From Sphingomonas bisphenolicum (GTDB taxonomy: Bacteria; Pseudomonadota; Alphaproteobacteria; Sphingomonadales; Sphingomonadaceae), in contig NZ_AP018818.1 of assembly GCF_024349785.1 (NCBI RefSeq), forward strand, positions 124,001 through 188,000: DNA of 64,000 nt. Reading direction: 5' to 3'. A program made the translations under genes and the position numbers. Shown one piece after another: positions 1-7,517 of this stretch. The notes under the pieces are model-generated. The model searched no databases and had not been told where the DNA came from. It was given only the letters and a program-made list of their open reading frames with translations. Numbering within the stretch: the stretch's first letter is position 1; each line of letters opens with the position of its first letter.

Positions 1-206
1 TGCGCGGCGACGAGGCGGAGATGATCACGGCGATGCAGGACCGGGTCGTCTGGGCGCCGGGCAAATGCCCTATCCCCGGCGGCCAGTCGATCACCGGTTT
101 CGGCCATTATACCGAACGCTATGTGCGCCGGGACGGGCAGTGGAAAATCGCCGCGCTCAAGCTCACGCGCCTCTATGTCGAAGTGCATCCCGGACCTGTC
201 GTTTGA
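1..206 (+). CDS. NTF2/SnoaL-like protein, 3' end only
   Basis: The gene enters from the left edge; the reading frame is open from base 3 and stops with TGA at 204-206, giving about 67 residues of C-terminus. The end contains GHYTERYVRRDGQWKI followed by LKLTRLYVEV. This is the amphipathic strand pattern that closes SnoaL/NTF2-like cone folds, where a conserved Y-x-R-xx-G-x-W-x-I segment precedes the last strand. Such proteins are small dehydratases, isomerases or orphan binding proteins, and in sphingomonads they often sit in aromatic or steroid-like catabolic clusters. The specific activity cannot be told. It precedes the luciferase-like gene by 54 bp on the same strand and may belong to the same cluster. 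Confidence 0.6.
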   Translation, partial: RGDEAEMITAMQDRVVWAPGKCPIPGGQSITGFGHYTERYVRRDGQWKIAALKLTRLYVEVHPGPVV

Positions 207-260
207 CAGGTTGCCAATGGTCCTCCCAACGGCAATGCAGTGGCATATATTTGAGAGGAT

Positions 261-1349
261 ATGGGAATGACGGAAGCGGTGGAACCGGGCGCACAGGCAC
301 TTTTCGACAAGTTCGGCACCTATATTCTGCCCGGCCGCGTCAACGATCCGCGTCGCGGCATAGACGAAGCGAAGGAGGCGGAGCGCATCGGCCTTGGCTG
401 CGTGTGGATTTCCGAACGCTATGCGCTGAAGGAACCGGCGGTGCTGGCGGGCGCTGTGGCCGAGGCTACGTCGAAGATCCGCATCACCGGCACCATGTAC
501 GCGACGATGCGTCATCCGCTCGTCACCGCCAGCGTCGCCGACATGATGCAGGCGATGAGCGGGGAGCGGTTCCGCCTGATGTTCGCGCGGGCGGTGCCGG
601 CCTATATGAAAATGCTCGGTTCGCCGCCGATCACCATGGAGCGACTGGCCGACCTGATCTCGATCTGCCGACGCCTCTGGGCGGGCGAGAAGGTCGATTA
701 TGAGGGCGTGCTGGGCAAATTCCCCGCCATCAGCCTGACCGATCGCCATGGCGGTACGCCGCCGCCGATCATCTTTACCGCGATCGGGCCCAAGAGCCTG
801 GAATTTGCCGGCGAACATTGCGACGGCGTGCTGCTGCATCCCTTCGTGTCCGCACAGGGGGTGAAGAACAGTGCGAAGATCGTGCGCGATGCGGCCGAAA
901 AGGCCGGGCGCGATCCCATGTCCGTGCGCATCTATCACAATATCATCGTCGCCCCGGACCTGCCCAAGGATGAGGAGGAGGCCGTCGTCGGCGGTCGCGC
1001 CATCACCTATTTCGAACTGCCCGGCTTTGGCGACCTGATCGTTGACATCAATGGCTGGGACAAGAAGGTGCTGGAGGAAATCCGCGCCCATCCCAAGATT
1101 GCAGGCCTCAACGGCAAGCCGGCTGATCAGGCCTATACGCGGCAGGAGCTGGTCGATGTCAGTCGCCTCATTCCGCAGCAATGGCTGGACGAGGGCGCTG
1201 CGGTAGGAACCGCGGCCCAATGCGCCGACCAGTTGATGGCCTTTCTGGACGCCGGCGCCGATGAAATCCTCCTTCATGGCTCGTCGCCCAAGGATATGGG
1301 GCCGCTCACCACCGAACTGAAGCGCGCGCTGGCGGGGAAGGGGCTGTAA
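261..1349 (+). CDS. LLM-class (luciferase-like) flavin/F420 oxidoreductase
   Basis: A 362-residue luciferase-like monooxygenase with a single TIM-barrel domain over its whole length. The N-terminal stretch (GRVNDPRRGIDEAKEAERIG), the strand GLGCVWISERYALKEPAVLAGA and the later FTAIGPKSLEFAGEHCDGVLL are typical of the LLM superfamily. The protein most resembles the mycobacterial F420-dependent subgroup (the MSMEG_2249-like family), but the cofactor cannot be decided from sequence, and sphingomonads are not known F420 producers, so FMN is possible. The start is ATG 261 (an in-frame ATG at 267 is an alternative) behind a GAGAGG-type ribosome site. The stop lies 3 bp before the phosphotransferase gene, so the two are almost certainly co-transcribed. 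Substrate unknown. Confidence 0.8.
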   Translation: MGMTEAVEPGAQALFDKFGTYILPGRVNDPRRGIDEAKEAERIGLGCVWISERYALKEPAVLAGAVAEATSKIRITGTMYATMRHPLVTASVADMMQAMSGERFRLMFARAVPAYMKMLGSPPITMERLADLISICRRLWAGEKVDYEGVLGKFPAISLTDRHGGTPPPIIFTAIGPKSLEFAGEHCDGVLLHPFVSAQGVKNSAKIVRDAAEKAGRDPMSVRIYHNIIVAPDLPKDEEEAVVGGRAITYFELPGFGDLIVDINGWDKKVLEEIRAHPKIAGLNGKPADQAYTRQELVDVSRLIPQQWLDEGAAVGTAAQCADQLMAFLDAGADEILLHGSSPKDMGPLTTELKRALAGKGL

Positions 1350-1352
1350 ATC

Positions 1353-2483
1353 ATGGAATTGTTGACCCCCGATCGCATCACCGTCCAGTTGCAGGACTGG
1401 CTGGCGGCCGAAAAGCCCGACTGGCGCGACATCCGCGTTCGTCCGCGCGATGTGACGCTGGGCGCGGGCTTTTCTGCCGACATCTTCTTCGTGGACGTCG
1501 ATTATGTCGATCCGGCTGGTCCCCAGAGCCAGACGCTCGTGGTCCGCCGTCAGCCGATGGATCTGGAAGTGGTGTTCGGCAGCAGTCTCGCGCTGCAAGG
1601 CAAGATGATGGCGGCGCTCGATGCGCGCGGCGATCTGCCCGTCCCGCCATGGATCGGCATGCATCTCGATCCCGATATTCTCGGCCTGCCTTTCCTCGTG
1701 ATGGGCAAGGTGGAAGGGGAATGCGCCAAGCAGAAGCCCAACTATAATGTCGAAGGCTGGCTGGTCGAGATGACCCCGGCGCAGCGGCGGCAAAGCTTCA
1801 CGAACGCCATCAACGCCTTTGCCAGCCTGGCGACGATCGACTGGCGCGATGGCTTTGACTTTCTCGCGCAGCCGGAAAATGGGCGACCGGGTCTGGATCA
1901 ATATGTCGGCGCGCTCGAAGCGTGGCACAAGGCGGCCGGACGGGGTCGCGCGATGCCCATCGTGGATGCAGCCATGGCCTATGTGCGCGCCAACATGCCG
2001 ACCGATGCGGGGGTGAATGTGCTGTGGGGCGATCCCACGCCGTCGAACGTGATGTTTTCCGCCGACGGCCAGGTCAACGCGCTGATCGACTGGGAACTTG
2101 CGGCGCTGGGACCGGCCGAACTCGACCTCGCCTGGTGGCTCTATTTCGACGATCTGTTCGGCCGCCGCTTCGGCATCACCCGGCTGGAAGGCCTGCCGAG
2201 CAAGGACGAGACGATCGCTATCTGGGAAGCTGCGAGCGGCCAGAAGGCCGGACATCTCGATTATTATGACATCGTCGCGGCGCTCCGGATGGCGCTCGTG
2301 GCCGTGGGCGCTTTCGACCGACAGGTCGGCATCGGCAATATCCCTGCCACCAACAAATCGCTCAACGACAATTTCATGACCCTCTATCTGGCGGAAAAGC
2401 TGGGGTTGCCCATCCCCGAACTCGGACCCGATTTCGTGGCCTTCATGAAGAATCTGACGCCGGTGGAAGACAAGGCGGCCTGA
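1353..2483 (+). CDS. Phosphotransferase family protein (APH/ACAD10-like)
   Basis: A 376-residue protein of the aminoglycoside-phosphotransferase/choline-kinase fold. Catalytic-loop residues are visible as W225-G-D227-P-T-P-S-N232, with D227 as the presumed catalytic base and N232 as metal ligand. The metal-binding DFG equivalent is I-D246-W-E. The subgroup is the one fused or linked to acyl-CoA dehydrogenases (ACAD10-like), which phosphorylates hydroxylated small molecules rather than antibiotics. Its position between an LLM oxidoreductase and a sulfotransferase suggests modification of a hydroxylated intermediate, which is inference. A 123-bp gap with a good promoter candidate follows, so transcription may restart downstream. 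Confidence 0.8.
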   Translation: MELLTPDRITVQLQDWLAAEKPDWRDIRVRPRDVTLGAGFSADIFFVDVDYVDPAGPQSQTLVVRRQPMDLEVVFGSSLALQGKMMAALDARGDLPVPPWIGMHLDPDILGLPFLVMGKVEGECAKQKPNYNVEGWLVEMTPAQRRQSFTNAINAFASLATIDWRDGFDFLAQPENGRPGLDQYVGALEAWHKAAGRGRAMPIVDAAMAYVRANMPTDAGVNVLWGDPTPSNVMFSADGQVNALIDWELAALGPAELDLAWWLYFDDLFGRRFGITRLEGLPSKDETIAIWEAASGQKAGHLDYYDIVAALRMALVAVGAFDRQVGIGNIPATNKSLNDNFMTLYLAEKLGLPIPELGPDFVAFMKNLTPVEDKAA

Positions 2484-2517
2484 AGCGGCACGCACCGTGC
2501 AAAAATGCATTGCTCGC

Positions 2518-2547
2518 TTGACCAACGCCTCATCCAATAAATATACA
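2518..2547 (+). promoter_or_regulatory. Candidate sigma-70-type promoter upstream of the sulfotransferase gene
   Basis: TTGACC at 2518-2523 and TATACA at 2542-2547 are separated by 18 bp, close to the housekeeping consensus. They lie in the AT-richer part of the 123-bp gap that follows the phosphotransferase gene. Transcription would start near 2555 and read a leader that contains the short frame at 2578-2610. Confidence 0.45.
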
Positions 2548-2577
2548 GTGTGGAATAATAAAATGGAGAGGTGAGTC

Positions 2578-2610
2578 ATGCGACATCGGACGGTCGAGGG
2601 GCATCGATGA
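2578..2610 (+). other. Candidate 10-codon leader ORF overlapping the sulfotransferase start
   Basis: ATG at 2578 has an ideally placed GGAGAGG (2565-2571, 6-nt spacer) and encodes MRHRTVEGHR. Its TGA (2608-2610) overlaps the sulfotransferase ATG at 2607 in an ATGA arrangement. This is either a translationally coupled leader peptide or a coincidence; no homology can be used at this length. Confidence 0.35.
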
Positions 2611-3794
2611 ACGGTGCTGTCGCAGAGCGCGTGCCGCTCGCCGCCGACGCGCTGATCGCGGAGGCGCGCGCCGCGACCGGGTTGTCGGACTTCGGGCCGG
2701 ACCTGTCCTTCATGACCGGCTTTCGCCGCCTGGTCGACGCGGTCGAGGCGATGGACCCGCCCGCCCAGTTGCGCGAGACCGCGCATCACAAGATCGTCGG
2801 CCTGCTCGCGACCCGGCTGCGCTTTGCCGAAGACGAACGGCTGCATCCGGACATCGTCGCGCAGGCTGTGGGCGACCCGTTGATCGTCTGCGGCCTGCCG
2901 CGCACCGGGACGACCATCACTTACGACCTGCTCTGCCTCGATCCGGCTGCCCGCGCGCCGCGCGAATGGGAATGGTATATCCCCTGGCCGGCCCCGGAAG
3001 AGGCGAGTTTCGACAGCGATCCGCGCATCGCGCAGGTGCAGGCCATCTATGAAAACTGGCTGAAGCACGCGCCGCAACTGGCCGATATCCAGCGTATGGA
3101 CTGCACCCAGCCGGGCGAGTGCAACCATGGCATGATGTTGCATTTCGCCAGCACCAATTTCCCGGCGGAACTGGGCGTTCCCGCCTTCGCCCGCTGGTTG
3201 CAGGACGTCGTGCCGGAAGGGCAGTATCGCACGCACAAACGGATGCTCCAGCATTTCCAGTGGAAAGGGCCCAAGGGCCGCTGGACGCTGAAATCGCCGC
3301 AGCATCTCATGGATCTGCCGGGTCTGGTGGAGGCCTATCCGGGCGCGATGCTGGTGTGGACGCATCGCGACCCGGTGCTGACCCTGTCTTCGCTGTCCAG
3401 CATGATCGCCGGCTTCCTGGCGGCTGTGGGCGGCGCCAATGATCTGAAGGCGATCGGCCGGTCCGTGGTCGATACCTGGTGTGCTGGGATGGCTCGAGCA
3501 ACCCAGGCGCGCGCAAGTGATCCGGCGATCGAGGACCGCATCCTCGACCTCGCCCATCGCGATATCGTCGTCGATCCGATGGCGACGATCGGGCGCATCT
3601 ACGACCGCTTCGGCCTGCCCTTCACCGATGCGCATCGCGCCCGCATCGCCGCCTTCCTGACCGACAATCCCGCCGCCAGCCGCCTCGGCAAGCACCGGCA
3701 CAGCCCCGACCAGTTCGGCATCGATCCGGGCGAGGTGCATGAACGGCTCGCCGGCTATTATGCGCGCTACGGCCATCTGTTCGACCGCGCCTGA
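2607..3794 (+). CDS. Sulfotransferase family protein
   Basis: The 395-residue protein has the PAPS-dependent sulfotransferase fold. The 5'-phosphosulfate loop is seen as C-GLPRTGTT (about residues 97-105), and the segment ending LKSPQHL with the later V-W-T-HRDP is the usual second half of the donor site. It would transfer sulfate from PAPS to a hydroxyl group of an unknown acceptor. ATG 2607 is chosen because GAGGGG lies 5 nt upstream; an in-frame GTG at 2571 would add 12 residues but its GGAGAG abuts the codon. It is the third gene of the 261-6390 run. PAPS could come from the cysD-cysNC operon at 24302. This bacterial subfamily (Sulfotransfer_3 type) has few characterized members, so the acceptor is open. 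Confidence 0.82.
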   Translation: MNGAVAERVPLAADALIAEARAATGLSDFGPDLSFMTGFRRLVDAVEAMDPPAQLRETAHHKIVGLLATRLRFAEDERLHPDIVAQAVGDPLIVCGLPRTGTTITYDLLCLDPAARAPREWEWYIPWPAPEEASFDSDPRIAQVQAIYENWLKHAPQLADIQRMDCTQPGECNHGMMLHFASTNFPAELGVPAFARWLQDVVPEGQYRTHKRMLQHFQWKGPKGRWTLKSPQHLMDLPGLVEAYPGAMLVWTHRDPVLTLSSLSSMIAGFLAAVGGANDLKAIGRSVVDTWCAGMARATQARASDPAIEDRILDLAHRDIVVDPMATIGRIYDRFGLPFTDAHRARIAAFLTDNPAASRLGKHRHSPDQFGIDPGEVHERLAGYYARYGHLFDRA

Positions 3795-3818
3795 CCCCGA
3801 TCTTTGGGAGTATCCAGC

Positions 3819-4595
3819 ATGAGTGTTCTCGATCGTTTCCGCCTGGACGGGCGCACCGCCATCCTGACCGGCGTAGGGCCGGGCGTGGGCGAACATGTCG
3901 CCAGGGCCTATGCCGAACTGGGGGCCAATGTGGTTCTCTCCGCCCGCTCGCAGGACCGGCTCGACCGGATCGCGGCAGAGATCAACGCGGCCGGTGGCGG
4001 CCGGGCGATCGCCATCGCCGCCGATGCGGGCGAGAAGGCCGATCTGGAACGGCTGGTGGCGGGCGCGCGCGAAGCCTTCGGTCCGATCCATATCCTGTTC
4101 AACAATGCGGCGGCGGGCGTGGTCTATGCCGCCGATGGCGGGCTCTGGGCGAACACGGACGAGGTCTGGAAGACGGCGATGGACGTCAACGTCATGGCGA
4201 CCTGGCGCCTGACCGAATTGACCGAGGCCGATATGAAGGCACATGGCAAGGGCAGCATCATTTCGGTCCAGAGCTGCGGTGGCTTCACGCCGATCCCGCC
4301 TGCCGTCGCCTATGGCGTGTCGAAGGCGGCGCTGCTCTTCCTGGTGCGTGAGTTGGCCAAGACGCAGGCGCCGCACACGCGGATCAACTGCCTGTGTGTC
4401 GGATCGATGAGCCCGGACGGGCGGGAGGCCGATATCCACAAGGGGTTGGGCCTCGCCGAGCGCAACGCGATCAAGCGCTTCGGCGCGGCGGACGAGGCGG
4501 TTGGGGCGGCGATATTGCTGGCGGGAGACGGTTCCAGCTACACGACCGGCAGCACCATCTTCACCGAAGGTGGCCGGGTGGGGACGATTTCATGA
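3819..4595 (+). CDS. SDR family NAD(P)-dependent oxidoreductase
   Basis: A classical 258-residue short-chain dehydrogenase/reductase. The dinucleotide-binding turn is TGVGPGVG (near residue 17), the structural motif is FNNAA, and the catalytic pair is Y-G-V-S-K. A serine lies in the preceding strand (SVQSCGG). It oxidizes or reduces an alcohol/ketone, substrate unknown. ATG 3819 is chosen because GGGAG (3806-3810) lies 8 nt upstream; a TTG codon at 3804 is in frame but has no ribosome site. Its TGA overlaps the next ATG by 4 bp (ATGA), which points to translational coupling with the DUF1214-like gene. Confidence 0.87.
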   Translation: MSVLDRFRLDGRTAILTGVGPGVGEHVARAYAELGANVVLSARSQDRLDRIAAEINAAGGGRAIAIAADAGEKADLERLVAGAREAFGPIHILFNNAAAGVVYAADGGLWANTDEVWKTAMDVNVMATWRLTELTEADMKAHGKGSIISVQSCGGFTPIPPAVAYGVSKAALLFLVRELAKTQAPHTRINCLCVGSMSPDGREADIHKGLGLAERNAIKRFGAADEAVGAAILLAGDGSSYTTGSTIFTEGGRVGTIS

Positions 4596-5860
4596 CCCCT
4601 AACCCCCTCTGGACCGACGATCAGGCGGCGGCGGAAAAGCTGGCGCTGCGTCTGATCGAACGCGCCGACATCCGCGCCGCGCGCGAACAGGCGCGCCTCA
4701 TGCTGCTCGCCGACCCGATCGCGGGCACGCTCGATGGACGACTGGGGCTGGATCGGGCGCTCGATCAGTGGGTGCTGGGCCTCGCCATGCGCGAAGCCAA
4801 CGGTGATCCCGCCGATCCCAGGGTCGTCTGGAATATCAGCAACGCCCCGCGGCGCTGGTTCGGCCATATCTATGCGGGCGCGGCGGTCGCGATCGACAAT
4901 CCCGATAATTTCAACCGCGAAATTCCGGTCGATGGCGATGGGCATTATGCCGTCGATATACGCTTTTCCGCCGATCCGCCGCAGTTCAGCATCGTTGCCG
5001 AGGTCGAGCCGCCGCATCATGCCGGGCTTGGCCGCAATCTGGGCGCGTTGACGCTCCAGCAGCTTGCGCCCTTCTGCGACGCCGACGGGCGGGTGACGGT
5101 GACGGTCGGCCCGCAAGAGGGCGGCGCGACCCATTTGCGGACCGAGCCGGGCGCACGGATCCAGGTCTATACCCGCGACAGTCAGCGCGACTGGCGTCAG
5201 GTGCCGGCGCAGGTCGGCGTCCGTCGCCTCGATCCGCCAGCCGACCCGCGCCCACGCGACGAGGAGGATATCGCCCGCACCGTCGTCGCCGACCTGCCAG
5301 CCTGGGTCGCCTTCTGGTCTGGGTTCAAGAATGATTTTCTCGGTCATCCCGAACCCAACCGGCTGATCGGACCCAATGGCCGCGATGGGGGCTGGGGCTA
5401 TCTGGCCGGCGGCCGCTTCGCCCTGGGGGAAGGGCAGGGGCTGCTGCTGACGATCGATCCGGCGGGCAGCTATTATACCGGCATCCAGATCGCCGATCCG
5501 TGGACCATCTCGCCCGATCCGATGCTGCGCCTGGTGAGCCTCAACAGCGCCCAGGTCACGCCAGCGGCCGACGGCACGATCAGCTATGTGGTGGCGGGCA
5601 TCGATCCGGGCGTGGCCAACTGGATCGACACGGCGGGTCTTGAAGAAGGCTGGGTGTTGCTGCGCTGGCAGGGCGTACCCGAGGGCGCCGATCCCGCCCG
5701 CTTCATCCGCGACGTACGCGTCGTCGATCTGGCCGCTATTGACCGCGACGTGGACGCAACTGTTCCGCGGATCGATATCGCCGCGCGCGGACAGCAGTTG
5801 CGCGCCCGCGCCCGCCTGCATGGCCTGCGAACCCATGCCGCGACCTGGGGAGACGCATGA
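4592..5860 (+). CDS. DUF1214-like protein of unknown function
   Basis: A 422-residue protein without signal peptide or membrane segments. The N-terminal half contains the segment NISNAPRRWFGHIYAGAAVA and a DNPDNFNREIPVDGDGHY motif. The C-terminal third has a DPGVANWIDTAGLEEGWVLL segment that resembles the end of DUF1214 proteins. These beta-rich proteins are frequently encoded beside catabolic genes in Actinobacteria and sphingomonads, but no reaction is established. The start ATG 4592 overlaps the stop of the SDR gene and its own stop overlaps the VOC gene, so the three are tightly coupled. I cannot assign a function; a role in the same pathway as the SDR and VOC proteins is inference from operon structure. 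Confidence 0.7.
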   Translation: MTPNPLWTDDQAAAEKLALRLIERADIRAAREQARLMLLADPIAGTLDGRLGLDRALDQWVLGLAMREANGDPADPRVVWNISNAPRRWFGHIYAGAAVAIDNPDNFNREIPVDGDGHYAVDIRFSADPPQFSIVAEVEPPHHAGLGRNLGALTLQQLAPFCDADGRVTVTVGPQEGGATHLRTEPGARIQVYTRDSQRDWRQVPAQVGVRRLDPPADPRPRDEEDIARTVVADLPAWVAFWSGFKNDFLGHPEPNRLIGPNGRDGGWGYLAGGRFALGEGQGLLLTIDPAGSYYTGIQIADPWTISPDPMLRLVSLNSAQVTPAADGTISYVVAGIDPGVANWIDTAGLEEGWVLLRWQGVPEGADPARFIRDVRVVDLAAIDRDVDATVPRIDIAARGQQLRARARLHGLRTHAATWGDA

Positions 5861-6390
5861 TGCAGCCCAAGGGCTCGATACTGGAATTGTGCCAGGTGGT
5901 GCGTGACATGGAACGCGCTCTGGATCACTGGACGCGGGTGATGGGCGCGGGGCCGTTTTTCGTCTTCGACGTGCCCGTGCTGCCGGGTCAGATCTATCGT
6001 GGCGAACCGACGCAGGTAGCGATGAAGGTCGCCTTCGGCTTTTCCGGCGGATTGCTGATCGAACTGCTTCAGCAGACCAACGATGGTCCTTCGGTCTTCA
6101 CCGAAATGCTCGACCGTCATGGCGACGGCTATCATCATGTCATGCTGCGCATCCCTTATGATGAGGGTGTGGAGCGGCTGTCCGGCGAAGGCTATGCCAT
6201 GGCCTTCAGCGGCCAGATGCCGTCTGGCGAACGTTTCGCGCTGTTCGACACCCATGCAGGGAATGGCGGCTATGTCGAACTGATGGAGATTTCGCCCGCG
6301 ATGGAGGCGTCGCTCAGCCGGATGCACGCTGCCCATCGCGCCTGGGACGGGATCGACCGCCCCGTCCGGTCCATCGCAGACCTCGGCTGA
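5857..6390 (+). CDS. VOC superfamily (glyoxalase-like) protein
   Basis: The 177-residue protein is a vicinal-oxygen-chelate domain, with the paired beta-alpha-beta modules beginning ILELCQVVRDMERALDHWTR and later HGDGYHHVMLRI. The first-module position that carries a metal-binding histidine in methylmalonyl-CoA epimerase is not conserved (LCQVV). The second module has HH, and a glutamate appears at the end (GGYVELMEI), so metal binding is plausible but incomplete. The start is ATG 5857 (ATG 5860 is equally possible), overlapping the upstream stop. It ends the six-gene same-strand run, 9 bp before the convergent TetR gene. Substrate unknown; isomerase, lyase or dioxygenase roles all occur in this superfamily. 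Confidence 0.75.
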   Translation: MMQPKGSILELCQVVRDMERALDHWTRVMGAGPFFVFDVPVLPGQIYRGEPTQVAMKVAFGFSGGLLIELLQQTNDGPSVFTEMLDRHGDGYHHVMLRIPYDEGVERLSGEGYAMAFSGQMPSGERFALFDTHAGNGGYVELMEISPAMEASLSRMHAAHRAWDGIDRPVRSIADLG

Positions 6391-6399
6391 GTCTGAAGC

Positions 6400-7029
6400 T
6401 CAGGCCGTGCCCGCGACGGCGCGGATTGCGCTCAGCAACATGTCGGTCGCGCGGGTGAAGGCGGCTTCCACCACATCGCGCTGCATCGCCAGCCGGTCGT
6501 CATTGTCGGTCAGGCTTTCCGCCACCACGACATTGCCCAGCACGATGACGGAAAAGATCACCAGCATTTCGTCACTTTGCGGTTGCGTCAGCCCGGCCTC
6601 GGCCAGCGCCGCGAAGATGGCGCGGCGGATCGCCAGCGCATTGGGCTGCTCAAGCCGGTTGGCGCTGCGCGACAGAATGAAGGCGGCGGAGCCTGGGAAA
6701 TCCCGATAGGCCATATGCACCGCGCGGGCGATGCTGCGCAGGCGGCTTTCCCAGTCGGGCGCCGATAGATCGGGCATCCGACCGCGCAGGATTTCGTCGG
6801 TCAGCAGACCGAGCATTTCCTCCTTGTCACGGACATGATGGTATAGCAGTCGCGGCGACACGCCCAGACGCCGTGCGACCGGGCGGATATTGAGCGCCTC
6901 GATCCCGCCCGACCGCGCCATGTCCAGCAGCGTCGCGATCAGTCTCGCGCGATCAAGCGCAGGCCCTTCGCACTGCGGCGGCCGGCCGCGCCGCGAAATC
7001 CGTGCAGGCGGTTGCTTATCTGCCCTCAT
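6400..7029 (-). CDS. TetR family transcriptional regulator
   Basis: A 209-residue repressor-type protein. The basic N-terminus (ISRRGRPPQ) leads into an HTH covering about residues 30-78, with recognition-helix segment ARRLGVSPRLLYHHVRDKEEML. The remaining helical part is a TetR ligand-binding domain of the kind that follows a TetR_C-type HTH. It is convergent with the VOC gene, so it is a candidate regulator of the 261-6390 cluster or, because the two genes sit close by, of the secreted protein and MFS genes to its right. No autoregulatory palindrome other than the long hairpin at 7062-7097 is seen. Ligand unknown. Confidence 0.85.
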   Translation of the reverse strand: MRADKQPPARISRRGRPPQCEGPALDRARLIATLLDMARSGGIEALNIRPVARRLGVSPRLLYHHVRDKEEMLGLLTDEILRGRMPDLSAPDWESRLRSIARAVHMAYRDFPGSAAFILSRSANRLEQPNALAIRRAIFAALAEAGLTQPQSDEMLVIFSVIVLGNVVVAESLTDNDDRLAMQRDVVEAAFTRATDMLLSAIRAVAGTA

Positions 7030-7061
7030 GCGTCCGCTTTAAGCGCAGGAACGGCACTGGT

Positions 7062-7097
7062 CCATGCCCCACGGTCCTGCAAGACCGTGGGGCATGG
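7062..7097 (-). terminator. Perfect 15-bp stem hairpin between the PRC-barrel and TetR genes
   Basis: CCATGCCCCACGGTC (7062-7076) is exactly complementary to 7083-7097, with a 6-nt CTGCAA loop. It starts 3 bp after the stop of the minus-strand PRC-barrel gene and is most simply its transcription terminator. There is no T-run on either side, so intrinsic termination is uncertain, and a protein-binding site for the TetR product 33 bp downstream is a second possibility. Confidence 0.5.
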
Positions 7098-7099
7098 GA

Positions 7100-7372
7100 T
7101 TACAGCTTCTTCAGTTCGGCATTCGACAGGCTGGTCGTCACGCCCTTCTCACCCGCGCTCAGCGTGGCGGCGGGAATGGCGATGAACTTGCCGCGATAGA
7201 TGACGCGAACGGCGGACACCGCTCCGTCGGCCGCGGTGACGACGCGATCGACCTTGCCGATCTTGGTCCCGTCGGCGGAGTAGATCGCCTCGTTGCGATC
7301 CACCGCAGGCGCCTGGGCAAACGCAGGCGCGGTCAGGCCCAGAGCAGTGAGCGCGATGATGATCGTCTTCAT
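7100..7372 (-). CDS. Small secreted PRC-barrel domain protein
   Basis: The 90-residue product has a clear Sec signal peptide (MKTIIIALTALGLTAPAFAQ, cleavage after A-F-A) and a single PRC-barrel-like domain (IYSADGTKIGKVDRVV ... VIYRGKFIAIPAATL). Secreted single PRC-barrel proteins are common in sphingomonads; they are small beta-barrels of uncertain role at the envelope. ATG 7372 is chosen because it begins the signal peptide and has AAAGGA upstream; an upstream extension to 7450 has no ribosome site. The gene is divergent from the MFS carrier at 7518 and they share a 145-bp control region. Confidence 0.75.
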   Translation of the reverse strand: MKTIIIALTALGLTAPAFAQAPAVDRNEAIYSADGTKIGKVDRVVTAADGAVSAVRVIYRGKFIAIPAATLSAGEKGVTTSLSNAELKKL

Positions 7373-7448
7373 ATGCTGAAATTCCTTTGTCGAAGATGGC
7401 GATCTGTTGGCGCAGTCCCTAGATGGTTTCAAGAGAAAACCGATACAC

Positions 7449-7469
7449 ATAGAAAAGAATCTGTTCTAT
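7449..7469. promoter_or_regulatory. Inverted repeat ATAGAA-N9-TTCTAT in a divergent control region
   Basis: ATAGAA (7449-7454) and TTCTAT (7464-7469) are exact inverted copies, with a nested AGAA-TCTG-TTCT at 7456-7467. The site lies in the 145-bp region between the divergent PRC-barrel and MFS genes, where an operator is expected. Which regulator binds is not known. Confidence 0.3.
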
Positions 7470-7517
7470 CTGTCCTATATGCAGAATGAAAACAGCCGGA
7501 TGGCGGTGGGAGGGGCG

